A stretch of 64,000 nt of DNA from Methylobacter sp. BlB1. Its GTDB lineage: Bacteria > Pseudomonadota > Gammaproteobacteria > Methylococcales > Methylomonadaceae. Positions 47,279 through 57,329 of this stretch are shown piece after piece; positions within the stretch are counted from its first letter, which is position 1; each line of letters opens with the position of its first letter. The DNA lies in assembly GCF_015476545.1 (NCBI RefSeq), contig NZ_JADMKV010000003.1:23528-87527 (forward strand). Reading direction: 5' to 3'. A program made the position numbers and the translations under genes. A model generated the notes under the pieces. It saw nothing but the letters and a program-made list of their open reading frames with translations, was not told the DNA's origin and did no database searches.

Positions 47279-48193
47279 TTATACATGAAGGTCTTTATGC
47301 TGCTCGAGCCAGGTGTAATGTTCTTCTCTTGAAGGAATGCCCAGGCGAGCGCCTATCTTCGTGCAGCAAAGTGCCCCGGCAGCGCTGGCGTAGCGCAGTA
47401 GTTCAAGCCATTCCATATCTAAAGCGACACCGGCGGCAAATGCGCCATGAAAAGCATCGCCCGCGCCGGTTGTATCGATTGCAGCAACTGGAAATGCAGG
47501 CATGGCGCCGCCGTGCTTTTTGCCTCGCCGCCAAAGCAGTCCTTTTTCGCCCAGCGTGACGACGACGGCAGGAGCGGTTTCCGACAGGCGTGTTAAGGCT
47601 GCCTCTACATCGCCGGCAAATTGCCGGGCAAATTTTTCCGAACAGACCAAATAATCGACCTTGTTTATTAAGGCTAGTGTGCCTTCATGTAGGGAGCCGG
47701 CATCCAATACGCTGGGAATGTGATCGCGGCGGGCATGCTCGGCCAAAGGCACGGATAAATGCGGCTCATGGCCATCGAACAGAATGACTTTGGGTTTGAC
47801 TGAAGAGAAGTCCACCGCATTTGACGGCAAGGCTTGGGTATCGCCTTTGTAATTAATCAAGGCTCTTTTGCCATCCGGCTTGACCAGTATTGTCGACAGC
47901 GGCGTAGGCGATGGGCCTCGGGCGATGAGTTGGGTATTCACATCGTACTCGGCGAACTCCTGGGCGTGCTTGTCTCCATAAAGGTCCTGGCCCAGATAAC
48001 CGGCGAAGGCTGATTTGAGCCCCAATCGCGAAACCATCACCGCTGCATTAGCCGCCGGCCCTCCGCCGCAGCTGATAAGGCTGTCCGCGAAAATCTTTTC
48101 ATCTTCGGTCGGGTGATGCGGAACTGAGAAAATCAGATCGTAAGAAGCGTGGCCTACGCACAGTACGTCCACTTGCATTGGGTAAGTCGTCAT
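47279..48193 (-). CDS. PfkB-family carbohydrate kinase
   Basis: About 304 residues. A ribokinase-fold sugar kinase: CGGGPAANAAVMVSRLG near the N-terminus, and the PfkB signature AAIDTTGAGDAFHGAFAAGV with the catalytic aspartate near the C-terminus. The substrate is not evident; ribokinase, fructokinase or tagatose-type are possible. The frame extends to a TTG at 48223; ATG 48193 or 48178 are alternatives and none has a strong ribosome site. Confidence 0.85.
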   Translation of the reverse strand: MTTYPMQVDVLCVGHASYDLIFSVPHHPTEDEKIFADSLISCGGGPAANAAVMVSRLGLKSAFAGYLGQDLYGDKHAQEFAEYDVNTQLIARGPSPTPLSTILVKPDGKRALINYKGDTQALPSNAVDFSSVKPKVILFDGHEPHLSVPLAEHARRDHIPSVLDAGSLHEGTLALINKVDYLVCSEKFARQFAGDVEAALTRLSETAPAVVVTLGEKGLLWRRGKKHGGAMPAFPVAAIDTTGAGDAFHGAFAAGVALDMEWLELLRYASAAGALCCTKIGARLGIPSREEHYTWLEQHKDLHV

Positions 48194-48434
48194 TAAGTCA
48201 AAGTGATTCGGTATCAAAAACAACCTGTATTAAGAGGGTGATTTTGCAGATTATCATTTCGCCGCATTTACTGGCAAGCCATTACATTAAGAGAAGAATA
48301 GTCAGGATTTTTGCCTATTTGATCAAATTGTTCTGATTTAATTATATTGAGTACGGATCTGACATCTCAACTGGACAGGATGATAAATTGCACGCTATTC
48401 TCCTGGTTCTCAATGTTCTGAATGGGAAACAGCT

Positions 48435-49082
48435 ATGCAACTCACTCCTCAATTATTGCCTGACCTGATTCAGGTCATAGCCGATGCGATCGAAAATAAC
48501 GCTGAAGAAGTAACTGCTCTGGATCAGGCTATTGGCGACGGCGATCATGTGTTTAACTTGCAGCGCGGCATCCAGGCCCTTAAGGCACAAAGCGCCGAAT
48601 TAGGCCAAATGGATTGGGCTGCTGCCTGGCAGAAAATTGGCATGACATTGATGACAACTATAGGCGGTGCGTCGGGCTCACTATATGGCACCTTGTTTAT
48701 GGCCATGAGCAAAGCCGCTCGCGATCGATCTTTGGATTTGCGCGCTTTTGCAGAGGTTTATGCTCAGGGTGTGGAGGCTGTCAAGCAGAGAGGAAAAGCT
48801 GATGTTGGCGAAAAAACCATGCTTGACGTTCTGGTTCCTGTGGCGGACAGCCTGCTTCAGTCATCGGCGGAGGCTGTTGAGTTGCCTGTGGCATTGGGCA
48901 AGCTGACGGATGTTGCACTCGCGGGCATGGAGTCTACCCGCGATATGGTGGCTACCAAGGGCCGTGCCTCTTTTCTGGAAGAGCGGAGCAGGGGGCATAT
49001 TGATGCCGGCGCCAAAACCGCTCAGTTAATGATCTGCGCGATAGTCGCTTTGCTGGTCGAGCGTCTAGCAGCCCCAACGTAA
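48435..49082 (+). CDS. dhaL: Dihydroxyacetone kinase subunit DhaL
   Basis: 215 residues. DhaL is the nucleotide-binding subunit of dihydroxyacetone kinase: the Mg-binding aspartates lie in DQAIGDGDHVFNLQRG, with TTIGGASGSLYGTLFM and DVGEKTMLDVLVP. Start ATG 48435. Its last 18 bases overlap the last 18 bases of dhaK on the opposite strand. No DhaM (phosphotransferase) gene is nearby, so the phosphate donor is unclear. Confidence 0.92.
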   Translation: MQLTPQLLPDLIQVIADAIENNAEEVTALDQAIGDGDHVFNLQRGIQALKAQSAELGQMDWAAAWQKIGMTLMTTIGGASGSLYGTLFMAMSKAARDRSLDLRAFAEVYAQGVEAVKQRGKADVGEKTMLDVLVPVADSLLQSSAEAVELPVALGKLTDVALAGMESTRDMVATKGRASFLEERSRGHIDAGAKTAQLMICAIVALLVERLAAPT

Positions 49083-50054
49083 AGCCGCGGTATGGACCGG
49101 CGCATCCCAGAGGCGAATCAATTCATCATCAAGCAGCGTCAGCGTGACTGAACAGCCGGCCATATCGAGTGACGTGGTATAGTTGCCAACCAGAGAGCGG
49201 CAGATAGTAATGCCGCGTTTTTCAAAGAAGCTGGCAGCCAAGTCGTAAACCAGATGCAATTCCATCAGCGGTGTAGCGCCGAATCCATTGATATGCAACA
49301 ACACCGGCTGGCCTTTTTGCGGCTTCAGTTCTTCATCGATGGCATGTGCCAGATGCTCGACAATTTCGGTAGCGCTGGTTAATGCCATCGTTTCACGCCC
49401 TCGCTCGCCATGTATGCCGACACCCATTTCCATTTCATCGTCGCCAATGGTAAATGTAGGATGGCCGAGAGCCGGTACGGTGCAACTGCTCAGCGCCACG
49501 CCCATGGATGCCGTAGCCAGATTGACGCGCTCGCCGAGGGCTTTGCAGGCAGCCAAATCCGCACCGTTTTCTGCTGCCGCGCCGACGATTTTTTCTACAA
49601 TCAATGTGCCTGCTACGCCACGTCGTCCGGTGCTGTGGTTTTTAGGCAACGATACATCATCGTTTACCAGGACGGTTTCATGCGGGCAGTCCAGCATTTC
49701 CGAGGCAATCTCGAAATTCATGACGTCTCCGGCATAATTTTTGACTATGAACAAGACGCCGCCGCCATTCTCGACGGCCTGCGCAGCGGCCAGCATTTGA
49801 TCGGGCGTAGGCGAGGTGAATATCTGGCCGGGGCAGGCGGCATCCAGCATGCCGCTGCCGACAAAGCCTGTATGCAAAGGCTCATGGCCTGAGCCGCCGC
49901 CGGAGATTAGCGCTACCTTGCCCGCAGGGGTAGCGCTTATGCGCCTGACAAAGTGAGGCTGAGTGTTGAACTGGATAATATCAGCATGGGCTCTGGCGAA
50001 ACCACGCAGGCTTTCGTCGAGCAACGTGGCGGTACTGTTAATGAATTTTTTCAT
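49065..50054 (-). CDS. dhaK: Dihydroxyacetone kinase subunit DhaK
   Basis: 329 residues. DhaK binds dihydroxyacetone through a hemiaminal to a histidine, here in the GVGIHGERG motif near residue 216. Other landmarks: ISGGGSGHEPLHTGFVG, VKNYAGDVMNFE, NDDVSLPK, and GRRGVAGTLIVEKIVGA. Dihydroxyacetone can arise from formaldehyde by transketolase-type side reactions, so the pair may salvage it. Convergent and overlapping with dhaL, which is unusual for two subunits of one enzyme. Confidence 0.92.
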   Translation of the reverse strand: MKKFINSTATLLDESLRGFARAHADIIQFNTQPHFVRRISATPAGKVALISGGGSGHEPLHTGFVGSGMLDAACPGQIFTSPTPDQMLAAAQAVENGGGVLFIVKNYAGDVMNFEIASEMLDCPHETVLVNDDVSLPKNHSTGRRGVAGTLIVEKIVGAAAENGADLAACKALGERVNLATASMGVALSSCTVPALGHPTFTIGDDEMEMGVGIHGERGRETMALTSATEIVEHLAHAIDEELKPQKGQPVLLHINGFGATPLMELHLVYDLAASFFEKRGITICRSLVGNYTTSLDMAGCSVTLTLLDDELIRLWDAPVHTAALRWGC

Positions 50055-50148
50055 GGCGGCGATTCCGGTTTTTTAGAGTTTTGCTTATGGTAGCGTGCAC
50101 TGATGACGCGATCAATCGGCTTCTGAGGCACTGGTGTTTGATTTATAG

Positions 50149-51000
50149 CTACAAGAAATATTCCGGTTGGCCTTGTAATGCTTGGGTTATGGCGCGGATA
50201 TCGGGCATGACCCAGGTCGGCTGGTAATCCGATTTTTGCAAGTCTTTTTCAGTAGATATGCCCGATAGAACCATAAGGCTGCGTATGCCGGCACGGACGG
50301 CGCCTAAAATATCCGTTTCCAGCCGATCGCCGATGGCCACCGTTTGCGATGGATCAGTTCCTAGTAAAGAAAGCGCTTGCTGGTACATGATCGGTTCCGG
50401 TTTGCCTATGATGGTTGGTGTTACGCCAGTGGCGACCTGAAGGGCGGCCAGAATGGCGCCGTTGCCAAGTATGGTGCCGTGCTCTGTTGGCAATGTGGTA
50501 TCGGCATTCGTGCCTATGAATGTTGCTCCTGCCCGGATATTTAATGTTGCTGTCGCGAGTTTGTCCCAAGTCAGCGTATGGTCCTTGCCGCAGACGACAA
50601 TATGAGCGCCCAGGTTGGGTGTTTCTTTGCTGCTGTCGTTGACTTCATAGAGTCCTGTAAGCGTAAAGCCTTGATCCAGAAGCGGGCGCCTGAGACCTTC
50701 TTCGCCGACAATAAATACCCGGGTTGCCTCGGGGCGGTTATGTTCGGCCAGATATAGGGCTGTAGCCGTGGCAGAAGTCAGGATGTTATCCCGAGTTACC
50801 GTCGTTACGCCCATGCGTGTGAGTTTCGCAACATACTGTTCCGGCGTCAGGCTGGCGTTATTGGTTGCCAAAATAAACCGGATCTGATGATCATGCAGGG
50901 CTTGAAAAAAGCCCTGTAATCCTGGTTGCGGTTGCTCGCCGTGCCATAAAACGCCATCCATATCGATGATAAAGGCGCGGATATTATTAAAAGAGGCCAT
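50149..51000 (-). CDS. HAD-IIA family phosphatase (NagD-like)
   Basis: 283 residues. HAD motif I is IDMDGVLWHG, motif II is ATNNASLTPEQY, and motif III/IV are GKPEPIMY and AIGDRLETDILGAVRAGI. The size and cap resemble NagD and phosphoglycolate/p-nitrophenyl phosphatases. The natural substrate is unknown; sugar phosphates are plausible given the neighbours. Confidence 0.88.
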   Translation of the reverse strand: MASFNNIRAFIIDMDGVLWHGEQPQPGLQGFFQALHDHQIRFILATNNASLTPEQYVAKLTRMGVTTVTRDNILTSATATALYLAEHNRPEATRVFIVGEEGLRRPLLDQGFTLTGLYEVNDSSKETPNLGAHIVVCGKDHTLTWDKLATATLNIRAGATFIGTNADTTLPTEHGTILGNGAILAALQVATGVTPTIIGKPEPIMYQQALSLLGTDPSQTVAIGDRLETDILGAVRAGIRSLMVLSGISTEKDLQKSDYQPTWVMPDIRAITQALQGQPEYFL

Positions 51001-51547
51001 TAGTAAAATTTCTCAAATAATTAATTGTATTGGATTGAAAGTGTAATAAAGAATTAGGTGTAGTCTACCGCTTAAATGTGAGATATGCTGATTCAACGCA
51101 TTGAATGCAAGGCCAAAGCTGTCTCTGATTTTCCTGTATTGGCCTAATTCACCAGCTATCGGTTAAGTCGTTTGCGCAGAGAGTAATAGGGTTGGTTTTA
51201 CGTCAAACTGCGTTTTCAAGGTATTTTACTTCATTGCTTAAAGCTCTGAGCATTATGCTCATCTAGCTTGCTGGTATGGAAATGCATTAAATTTTTAGAG
51301 AGGCTGTTTTAGATCGAAGGATTAATGGTTTTCTTCGCAATGGCGGTTGTAACTGCTCAATTCCATATATAAAAATGCATAATTGCAGGTTTGAAAATGC
51401 CAGTTCCAATACATTCGATCAGTTCTCATCCTTGTATTGCCGTCGGGATTGGGCATTGACAGGCGTCCCCTTTCTAATTTACAGTTAGCATCGCATTAAA
51501 TTTATGTAACCAAACTATAAATAAATAAAACATATCGGAGCACGATC
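51001..51547. other. Long upstream region of hps
   Basis: About 550 bp without an ORF between the divergent HAD gene and hps. It holds a candidate promoter at 51456-51485 and a perfect palindrome GAGCATTATGCTC at 51248-51260. Its length suits a heavily transcribed, regulated gene. Confidence 0.55.
51456..51485 (+). promoter_or_regulatory. Candidate sigma-70 promoter of hps-phi
   Basis: A perfect TTGACA (51456-51461) and TACAGT (51480-51485) are separated by 18 bases, giving a start near 51492 and a leader of about 56 bases. Confidence 0.5.
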
Positions 51548-52195
51548 ATGGCAAAACCATTAATTCAAATGGCATTAGATTCATTAGATTTCAACGCAAC
51601 AATTGCACTTGCAGAGCAAGTAGCGCCTCATGTTGACATTTTTGAAATCGGAACACCATGCATTAAGCATAACGGCATCAATCTGGTTAAAGACTTGAGA
51701 AACAGATTCCCAGATAAATTGCTGTTAGTTGACTTGAAAACAATGGACGCTGGCGAGTACGAAGCAACTCCTTTCTATGCTGCAGGTGCTGATATTTGTA
51801 CAGTTCTGGGTGTATCAGGCCTTGCAACTTGCGCTGGCGTTATCAAAGCAGCGAATGCGCATGGTGCAGAAGCGCAAATCGACTTGATCAATGTTGAAGA
51901 TAAAGCAGGCTGCGCACGCGCTACTGCTGAATTGGGCGCTCATATCATGGGTGTTCACACTGGTCTTGACGCACAAGCAGCTGGTCATACTCCATTCGGC
52001 GACTTGAACGATATCGCTAGATTAGGCTTAAACGTCAGAATTTCAGTTGCTGGCGGTATTAAGCAATCTACTGTTCAAGACGTTGTAAAAGCTGGCGCAA
52101 GCATTATCGTTGTTGGTGCAGCAATCTACGGTGCTCCATCCCCAGCAGAAGCAGCTAAAGAAATCCGTCAATTGGTTAATGCAGTTAGGGTATAA
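51548..52195 (+). CDS. hps: 3-hexulose-6-phosphate synthase
   Basis: 215 residues. It condenses formaldehyde with ribulose 5-phosphate, the key carbon-fixing step of type I methanotrophs and other RuMP methylotrophs. Motifs of the orotidine-decarboxylase-like barrel: QMALDSLDFNATIALA, EIGTPCIKHNG, the metal-binding VDLKTMDAG, and the phosphate loop SVAGGIKQSTV. TCGGAG ribosome site. Codon choice looks strongly biased, consistent with high expression. phi follows after 2 bases. Confidence 0.97.
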   Translation: MAKPLIQMALDSLDFNATIALAEQVAPHVDIFEIGTPCIKHNGINLVKDLRNRFPDKLLLVDLKTMDAGEYEATPFYAAGADICTVLGVSGLATCAGVIKAANAHGAEAQIDLINVEDKAGCARATAELGAHIMGVHTGLDAQAAGHTPFGDLNDIARLGLNVRISVAGGIKQSTVQDVVKAGASIIVVGAAIYGAPSPAEAAKEIRQLVNAVRV

Positions 52196-52197
52196 GT

Positions 52198-52731
52198 ATG
52201 CATCAGCGACTTATCATTGATAAAATTTCCGGTATTCTGGCAGCTACAAACGACTCATACGACGTACAGCTGACTGAGATGCTTGATAAAGCGTCTCGCA
52301 TTTTTGTTTCAGGCGCAGGCCGGTCAGGTTTGATCGGAAGATTCTTCGCCATGAGACTGATGCACAGCGGTTATGATGTGAGTGTCGTTGGTGAGATTGT
52401 TACGCCGAGCATTAAAAAAGGTGACCTGTTGATCATTATCTCAGGCTCCGGAGAAACTGAACAATTGGTGGCCTTCACCAAACGTGCTAAAGACATAGGC
52501 GCTCAAATTGTTTTAATCACGGCGAAAAGCGAATCAACCATTGGCGATATGGCAGATGCGGTATTCCAAATCGGCACTTCTGAACAATATGGTAAAGTTG
52601 TCGGTATGCCAATGGGAACGGTATTTGAATTGTCCACATTGCTCTTTTTGGAAGCCTTAATTTCTCATGTAATCCATGAAAAAGGAATTCCTGAAGAAGA
52701 GATGAGGTCAAGACACGCTAACTTAGAGTAG
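52198..52731 (+). CDS. hxlB: 6-phospho-3-hexuloisomerase
   Basis: 177 residues forming one SIS domain: RIFVSGAGRSGLIGRFFAMRL, the LLIIISGSGETEQLV sugar-binding loop and GKVVGMPMGTVFELSTLLF. It converts hexulose 6-phosphate to fructose 6-phosphate. It is placed 2 bases after hps and followed by a strong terminator, so the two form one operon. Confidence 0.96.
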   Translation: MHQRLIIDKISGILAATNDSYDVQLTEMLDKASRIFVSGAGRSGLIGRFFAMRLMHSGYDVSVVGEIVTPSIKKGDLLIIISGSGETEQLVAFTKRAKDIGAQIVLITAKSESTIGDMADAVFQIGTSEQYGKVVGMPMGTVFELSTLLFLEALISHVIHEKGIPEEEMRSRHANLE

Positions 52732-52736
52732 CGTTG

Positions 52737-52766
52737 AAAAGCGAGTGGCGATCGCCACTCGCTTTT
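52737..52766. terminator. Terminator of the hps-phi operon (30 bp perfect palindrome)
   Basis: Bases 52737-52766 form a perfect palindrome with A-rich and T-rich ends (AAAAGCGAG ... CTCGCTTTT). It can terminate transcription on either strand. Confidence 0.88.
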
Positions 52767-52969
52767 AACCGTATCAGATGTCAGATATCGAAATTATGTC
52801 GTGACAAAGTTGATAAGGCTGATTAATTCATCATTTATACTCAACGCAGATCAAAATTCGGATAATTTTATTCTCTTTTCTATAACCGAAAATAAACGGT
52901 AAGAAGAGATATAATGACCCGGGTTTTGGTCTGTAAACATTTTAGAAACTTATCTCTAAGGAGAAGAAT

Positions 52970-54964
52970 ATGACTTCGCGCCGAGAATTAGCGAACGCCA
53001 TACGCGCTTTGAGCATGGATGCCGTACAGAAAGCAAATTCTGGTCACCCAGGTGCCCCTATGGGCATGGCGGACATTGCTGAAGTTTTGTGGAATGACTT
53101 CATGCGCCATAACCCGACCAATCCAAAATGGTCAAACCGCGACCGCTTCGTTCTATCCAACGGTCATGGTTCAATGCTGATTTATTCACTGCTGCATCTG
53201 ACCGGCTATGATCTGTCTATCGAAGATCTGAAAAACTTCCGTCAATTGCATTCTAAAACAGCAGGCCATCCTGAATATGGCTATGCTCCCGGCGTTGAAA
53301 CCACTACGGGTCCATTAGGTCAGGGTATTACCAATGCTGTCGGTATGGCTATCGCTGAAAAAGCACTGGCTGCTGAATTTAACAGACCCGACCATAAAAT
53401 TGTTGACCACCACACCTATGTGTTCATGGGCGACGGTTGCTTAATGGAAGGTATCTCGCATGAAGCTTGTTCTTTGGCGGGCACCTTGGGATTGGGCAAT
53501 CTGATTGCGTTCTGGGACGACAATGGCATTTCCATTGACGGCCATGTTGAAGGCTGGTTCACTGATAACACGCCAATGCGCTTTGAATCGTATGGCTGGC
53601 ATGTAATCCCTGATGTTGACGGCCATGATTCGCAAGCTATTCATAAAGCGATCGAGATGGCTAAAGCCATGACCGACAAGCCAACATTGATCTGCTGCAA
53701 GACAACAATCGGCTTTGGCTCTCCTAACAAAAAAGGTTCTCACGCTTGTCACGGCGCCCCTCTGGGTCAAGACGAAATCAACCTGACCAAAGCTGCTTTA
53801 GGTTGGGACCATGATGCGTTTGAAGTTCCAGCTAATATCTACGCCGGTTGGGATGCAAAAGCCAAAGGCGCTAAAGCTGAGCAGGAATGGAATGAAAAAT
53901 TCGCTGCTTATAAAGCAGCTTATCCTGAATTGGCAGCCGAATATGAGCGTCGTATGTCTGGCGAACTGCCAAGCAACTGGACAGCCGAAGCAGACAATTT
54001 TGTTAGCGCTGTTAATGCTGAAGCTAAAACTACGGCTACACGTCTTTCTTCACTGGCTTCAATTGAAGGTTATGCAAAAGTATTGCCTGAAATCTTTGGC
54101 GGGTCAGCTGATTTAGGTTGCTCTAACATGACTGAATGGTCCGGTTACAGACCAATGCGCGCAGATAAACCGCATGCCAATTACATCAATTACGGTGTAC
54201 GTGAGTTCGGTATGTCAGCCATCATGAACGGTTTGGCGTTGCATGGCGGCGTTATCCCATTCGGTGCAACTTTCCTGATGTTCTCAGAATATGCACGTAA
54301 TGCGATCCGTATGGCGTCATTAATGAAGATCCGTTCGATCTTTGTTTATACTCATGACTCTATCGGTCTGGGTGAAGACGGTCCGACTCATCAACCGATC
54401 GAACAGACCGCTACTTTGCGCATGATTCCAAACATGCACGTATGGCGTCCATGTGATGCGGTAGAAACAGCCGTATCGTGGAGATCAGCTATCGAACGTA
54501 AGGATGGCCCTTCAGTTCTGGTATTTTCACGTCAGAACCTGCCACACATGGCTCGCACTCAAGAACAAATTAGCGCCATTTCCCGTGGCGGCTATGTTTT
54601 GAAAGACAGCGATGGCCAACCTGAAGCTATCATCATCGCTACCGGTTCTGAAGTTGAGCTGGCAGTGAAAGCAGCGGAAGAGTTGACAGCTAAAGGGCGG
54701 AAAATCCGTGTGGTCTCTATGCCTTCTACTAACATTTTCGACGCTCAAGATGCAGCCTATCGCGAGTCAGTATTGCCATCTGCCGTGACCAAACGTGTAG
54801 CTGTGGAAGCGGGTGTGACCATTGGCTGGTGGAAATATGTGGGCACCAACGGCAAGATCGTAGGCCTTGATCGCTTCGGTGAGTCAGCGCCAGCGGGAGT
54901 ACTCTTCAAAGAGTTCGGCTTCACCGTTGAAAACGTAGTCAAAAACGTAGAAGCAGTACTTTAA
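52970..54964 (+). CDS. tkt: Transketolase
   Basis: 664 residues, the standard length. A thiamine-diphosphate enzyme that rearranges sugar phosphates to regenerate ribulose 5-phosphate. Visible: [20 protein letters not shown], the ThDP motif [13 protein letters not shown] ... [27 protein letters not shown], and the C-terminal [13 protein letters not shown]. Ribosome site AAGGAG. A TATAAT at 52910-52915 may be its -10 element. Confidence 0.97.
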   Translation: MTSRRELANAIRALSMDAVQKANSGHPGAPMGMADIAEVLWNDFMRHNPTNPKWSNRDRFVLSNGHGSMLIYSLLHLTGYDLSIEDLKNFRQLHSKTAGHPEYGYAPGVETTTGPLGQGITNAVGMAIAEKALAAEFNRPDHKIVDHHTYVFMGDGCLMEGISHEACSLAGTLGLGNLIAFWDDNGISIDGHVEGWFTDNTPMRFESYGWHVIPDVDGHDSQAIHKAIEMAKAMTDKPTLICCKTTIGFGSPNKKGSHACHGAPLGQDEINLTKAALGWDHDAFEVPANIYAGWDAKAKGAKAEQEWNEKFAAYKAAYPELAAEYERRMSGELPSNWTAEADNFVSAVNAEAKTTATRLSSLASIEGYAKVLPEIFGGSADLGCSNMTEWSGYRPMRADKPHANYINYGVREFGMSAIMNGLALHGGVIPFGATFLMFSEYARNAIRMASLMKIRSIFVYTHDSIGLGEDGPTHQPIEQTATLRMIPNMHVWRPCDAVETAVSWRSAIERKDGPSVLVFSRQNLPHMARTQEQISAISRGGYVLKDSDGQPEAIIIATGSEVELAVKAAEELTAKGRKIRVVSMPSTNIFDAQDAAYRESVLPSAVTKRVAVEAGVTIGWWKYVGTNGKIVGLDRFGESAPAGVLFKEFGFTVENVVKNVEAVL

Positions 54965-55086
54965 TTTAAAAGTAATATATACACTATAAATTTGGCGAGG
55001 GTCCCTTTTTATATCTGGATGAATCCAATTGCCCGTCCAGCCTTAAGGGGGCCCGATCCGTTTATTACGACTCATAGGTGAACAAC

Positions 55087-55791
55087 GTGAAAAAGAATAA
55101 TTTGACGACAGGCGTGCTTGCAGCGCTGCTGCTGGCAAGTCCTATAGCGGGAGCAGAAACAGAATATCCAGCATCCGATTTCAAACCGAAAGTTCTGTAC
55201 AAGGACGCTGAATATAAGCATCAGGCTGCTACCCCATCTGCATCGGCTGCGAAATCTAAACCAGTTGCTGCAGAAACTGCTAAACCAGATCCAAACTATC
55301 CTGCGGCAACCTTCAAACCGCAAGTTGTCTATAAAGATGCCGAGTATAAGCACTCTTCATCGGCTCCTTCTGCTCCAGCATCAAAACCAGCTGCTTCTGA
55401 ATCAGTTTCTGGTGGCGAGTCAGAATCTACTGGCGCGGTAGCTACTACAGAAAAGAAAGAAGAACAGTCAATGACTAACTATTTAGTCGGTTTAGGCGCA
55501 TTTGCACTGGCTGGGCTGTTTTTCTTTGGCAGAAAACCTAAAGCTCAAGCTGAAAGACCTGCTCCTGTATATACCAGAGACACTACTGGCGGACTTACCG
55601 GTGTTGCCAAATACCTGAAAGAACAGGAAGCCGCTTCAGCAACTGGAGTTACCAAATACCTGAATAGACAGGTTGCGTCTGAAGAAGTGGCAACTGCTGC
55701 GGCTCCAGTGACTGGTGTTGCCAAGTATCTGGATAAAAAAGCAGAAGCAGATGCAACGGGCGTAGAAAAATATCTGCGCAAACAGGGTTAA
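55087..55791 (+). CDS. Membrane protein with TGVxKYL repeats, between tkt and tal
   Basis: About 234 residues. A signal peptide (LTTGVLAALLLASPIAGAE) is followed by two copies of YPAxxFKPxVxYKDAEYKH, a Ser/Ala-rich linker, one transmembrane helix (YLVGLGAFALAGLFFFG), and a tail with four copies of TGVxKYLxxQ/K (TGVAKYLKEQ, TGVTKYLNRQ, TGVAKYLDKK, TGVEKYLRKQ). I do not recognise the family. With a cleaved signal the repeated tail would face the cytoplasm. Its place among RuMP genes suggests co-expression with, or membrane tethering of, sugar-phosphate enzymes; this is speculation. GTG 55087 has an AGGTG ribosome site; GTG 55078 is the alternative. Confidence 0.75.
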   Translation: MKKNNLTTGVLAALLLASPIAGAETEYPASDFKPKVLYKDAEYKHQAATPSASAAKSKPVAAETAKPDPNYPAATFKPQVVYKDAEYKHSSSAPSAPASKPAASESVSGGESESTGAVATTEKKEEQSMTNYLVGLGAFALAGLFFFGRKPKAQAERPAPVYTRDTTGGLTGVAKYLKEQEAASATGVTKYLNRQVASEEVATAAAPVTGVAKYLDKKAEADATGVEKYLRKQG

Positions 55792-56249
55792 TACATACCT
55801 GAAATCCGGGGCATATCCGCTGCCCCGAATCCAAGAGAACTAGGTTCCTACTCAAAGCAAGAGTGCTTAAGTGGGCTCGATTGGTGTGTGACTGCCCCCG
55901 ACTATTCGAGGGCAGTGGCCTTTTCTTGACGAGAAGCGGAAAATCCGCGCTTAAATGGCATTTAGTTATCATTGACCAAATAACTGATTCACGCCAGCAT
56001 CCTGATCACGGATGAAAAAATCGTTGCTGGATCGCTTGAAGCCGGAATGATTCCATTCCGGAGCAAAACGTCACAAAGAAATTACAATCCCCATATTTCT
56101 TAACTTAGGATTGAGGTAAGATATGCTCACGGATTTACTTCAATGGTGAGTTGTCCGCTCACAGTCTAACTAGTGCATTCTTTATTATATTTTGATTATA
56201 ATGAGCGGCTCTGCGGATTTTTTTAATTTGAAAACGAAAGGTACCATTT
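55792..56249. other. Intergenic region between the repeat membrane protein and tal
   Basis: About 460 bp with no ORF. It holds a GC hairpin (CGGGGCA/TGCCCCG) just after the stop, a terminator-like hairpin at 55891-55916, and a possible TATAAT -10 of tal at 56197-56202. Confidence 0.55.
55891..55924 (+). terminator. Terminator-like hairpin before tal
   Basis: ACTGCCC/GGGCAGT arms (55891-55916, with an added CGA/TCG step and one mismatch) are followed by TTTT at 55921-55924. Confidence 0.6.
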
Positions 56250-57236
56250 ATGGCAAAGAACTTACTTGAACAACTGAGGGAAATGACCGTGGTTGTAGCC
56301 GATACAGGCGATATCCAGGCCATTGAAACTTTCAAACCACGCGATGCTACAACCAATCCTTCATTGATTACTGCCGCTGCTCAAATGCCTCAATATCAAA
56401 GTATCGTTGATGATACACTGAAAGGTGCCAGAGCAACATTGGGCGGCAGCGCATCGGCAGCAGAGGTTGCTAATCTTGCTTTCGAACGTCTGGCTGTTGC
56501 TTTCGGGATTAAGATACTCGAAGTTATTCCAGGCCGCGTTTCTACTGAAGTAGACGCACGTCTGTCTTATGACATCGAAGCCACTATCGCTGTTGGCCGT
56601 CAGTTAATTAAGATGTACGAAGAACAAGGTATCTCACGCGAGCGAGTACTTATCAAAGTTGCAGCAACTTGGGAAGGTATTCAGGCTGCGGCGGTACTGG
56701 AAAAAGAAGGCATTCACTGTAACCTGACGCTGTTGTTCGGCTTGCACCAAGCGATTGCTTGCGCCGAGAATGGCATTACCCTGATTTCTCCGTTTGTCGG
56801 ACGTATCCTCGACTGGTACAAAAAAGATACCGGCCGTGATTCTTATGCACCTGCCGAAGATCCAGGCGTAATTTCAGTTACTGATGTATATAACTATTAC
56901 AAAAAATTTGGTTATAAAACTGAAGTCATGGGCGCCAGCTTCCGTAACATCGGCGAAATTACAGAATTGGCCGGTTGCGACCTGTTGACTATTGCTCCAT
57001 CTTTATTGGGTGAATTGCAAGCTACCGAAGGCGAATTGGTACGCAAACTGGATCCGCAAAAGGCGGCCGCTGCATCAATTGAAAAAATCACTATGGATAA
57101 AGCCACTTTCGATCGCATGCATGCCGAAAACCGTATGGCTAACGAAAAACTGGCAGAAGGCATCGACGGCTTCAAAAAAGCCTTGGAAACGCTTGAGAAA
57201 CTGCTTGCGGACAGATTGGCTGTACTTGAAGGCTGA
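56250..57236 (+). CDS. tal: Transaldolase
   Basis: 328 residues of the TalB type. It transfers dihydroxyacetone units between sugar phosphates, completing the rearrangement branch of the RuMP cycle. Visible: [18 protein letters not shown], the Schiff-base lysine in [34 protein letters not shown], and [11 protein letters not shown]. An AAAGGT ribosome site precedes the ATG. Confidence 0.96.
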   Translation: MAKNLLEQLREMTVVVADTGDIQAIETFKPRDATTNPSLITAAAQMPQYQSIVDDTLKGARATLGGSASAAEVANLAFERLAVAFGIKILEVIPGRVSTEVDARLSYDIEATIAVGRQLIKMYEEQGISRERVLIKVAATWEGIQAAAVLEKEGIHCNLTLLFGLHQAIACAENGITLISPFVGRILDWYKKDTGRDSYAPAEDPGVISVTDVYNYYKKFGYKTEVMGASFRNIGEITELAGCDLLTIAPSLLGELQATEGELVRKLDPQKAAAASIEKITMDKATFDRMHAENRMANEKLAEGIDGFKKALETLEKLLADRLAVLEG

Positions 57237-57294
57237 TCCTTGGAGTTTATCCGGCTGTAAGCAACTTATTGCACTAACAGTCGAATAAAATTTG

Positions 57295-57329
57295 TTCATC
57301 ACTCCCGTGCTAAGCATGGGAGTGATGAA
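57295..57329. terminator. Long hairpin between tal and rnfH
   Basis: A 16 bp stem with one wobble pair (57295-57310 with 57314-57329) closes a TAA loop between the two convergent genes. No strong T run on either side. Confidence 0.6.
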
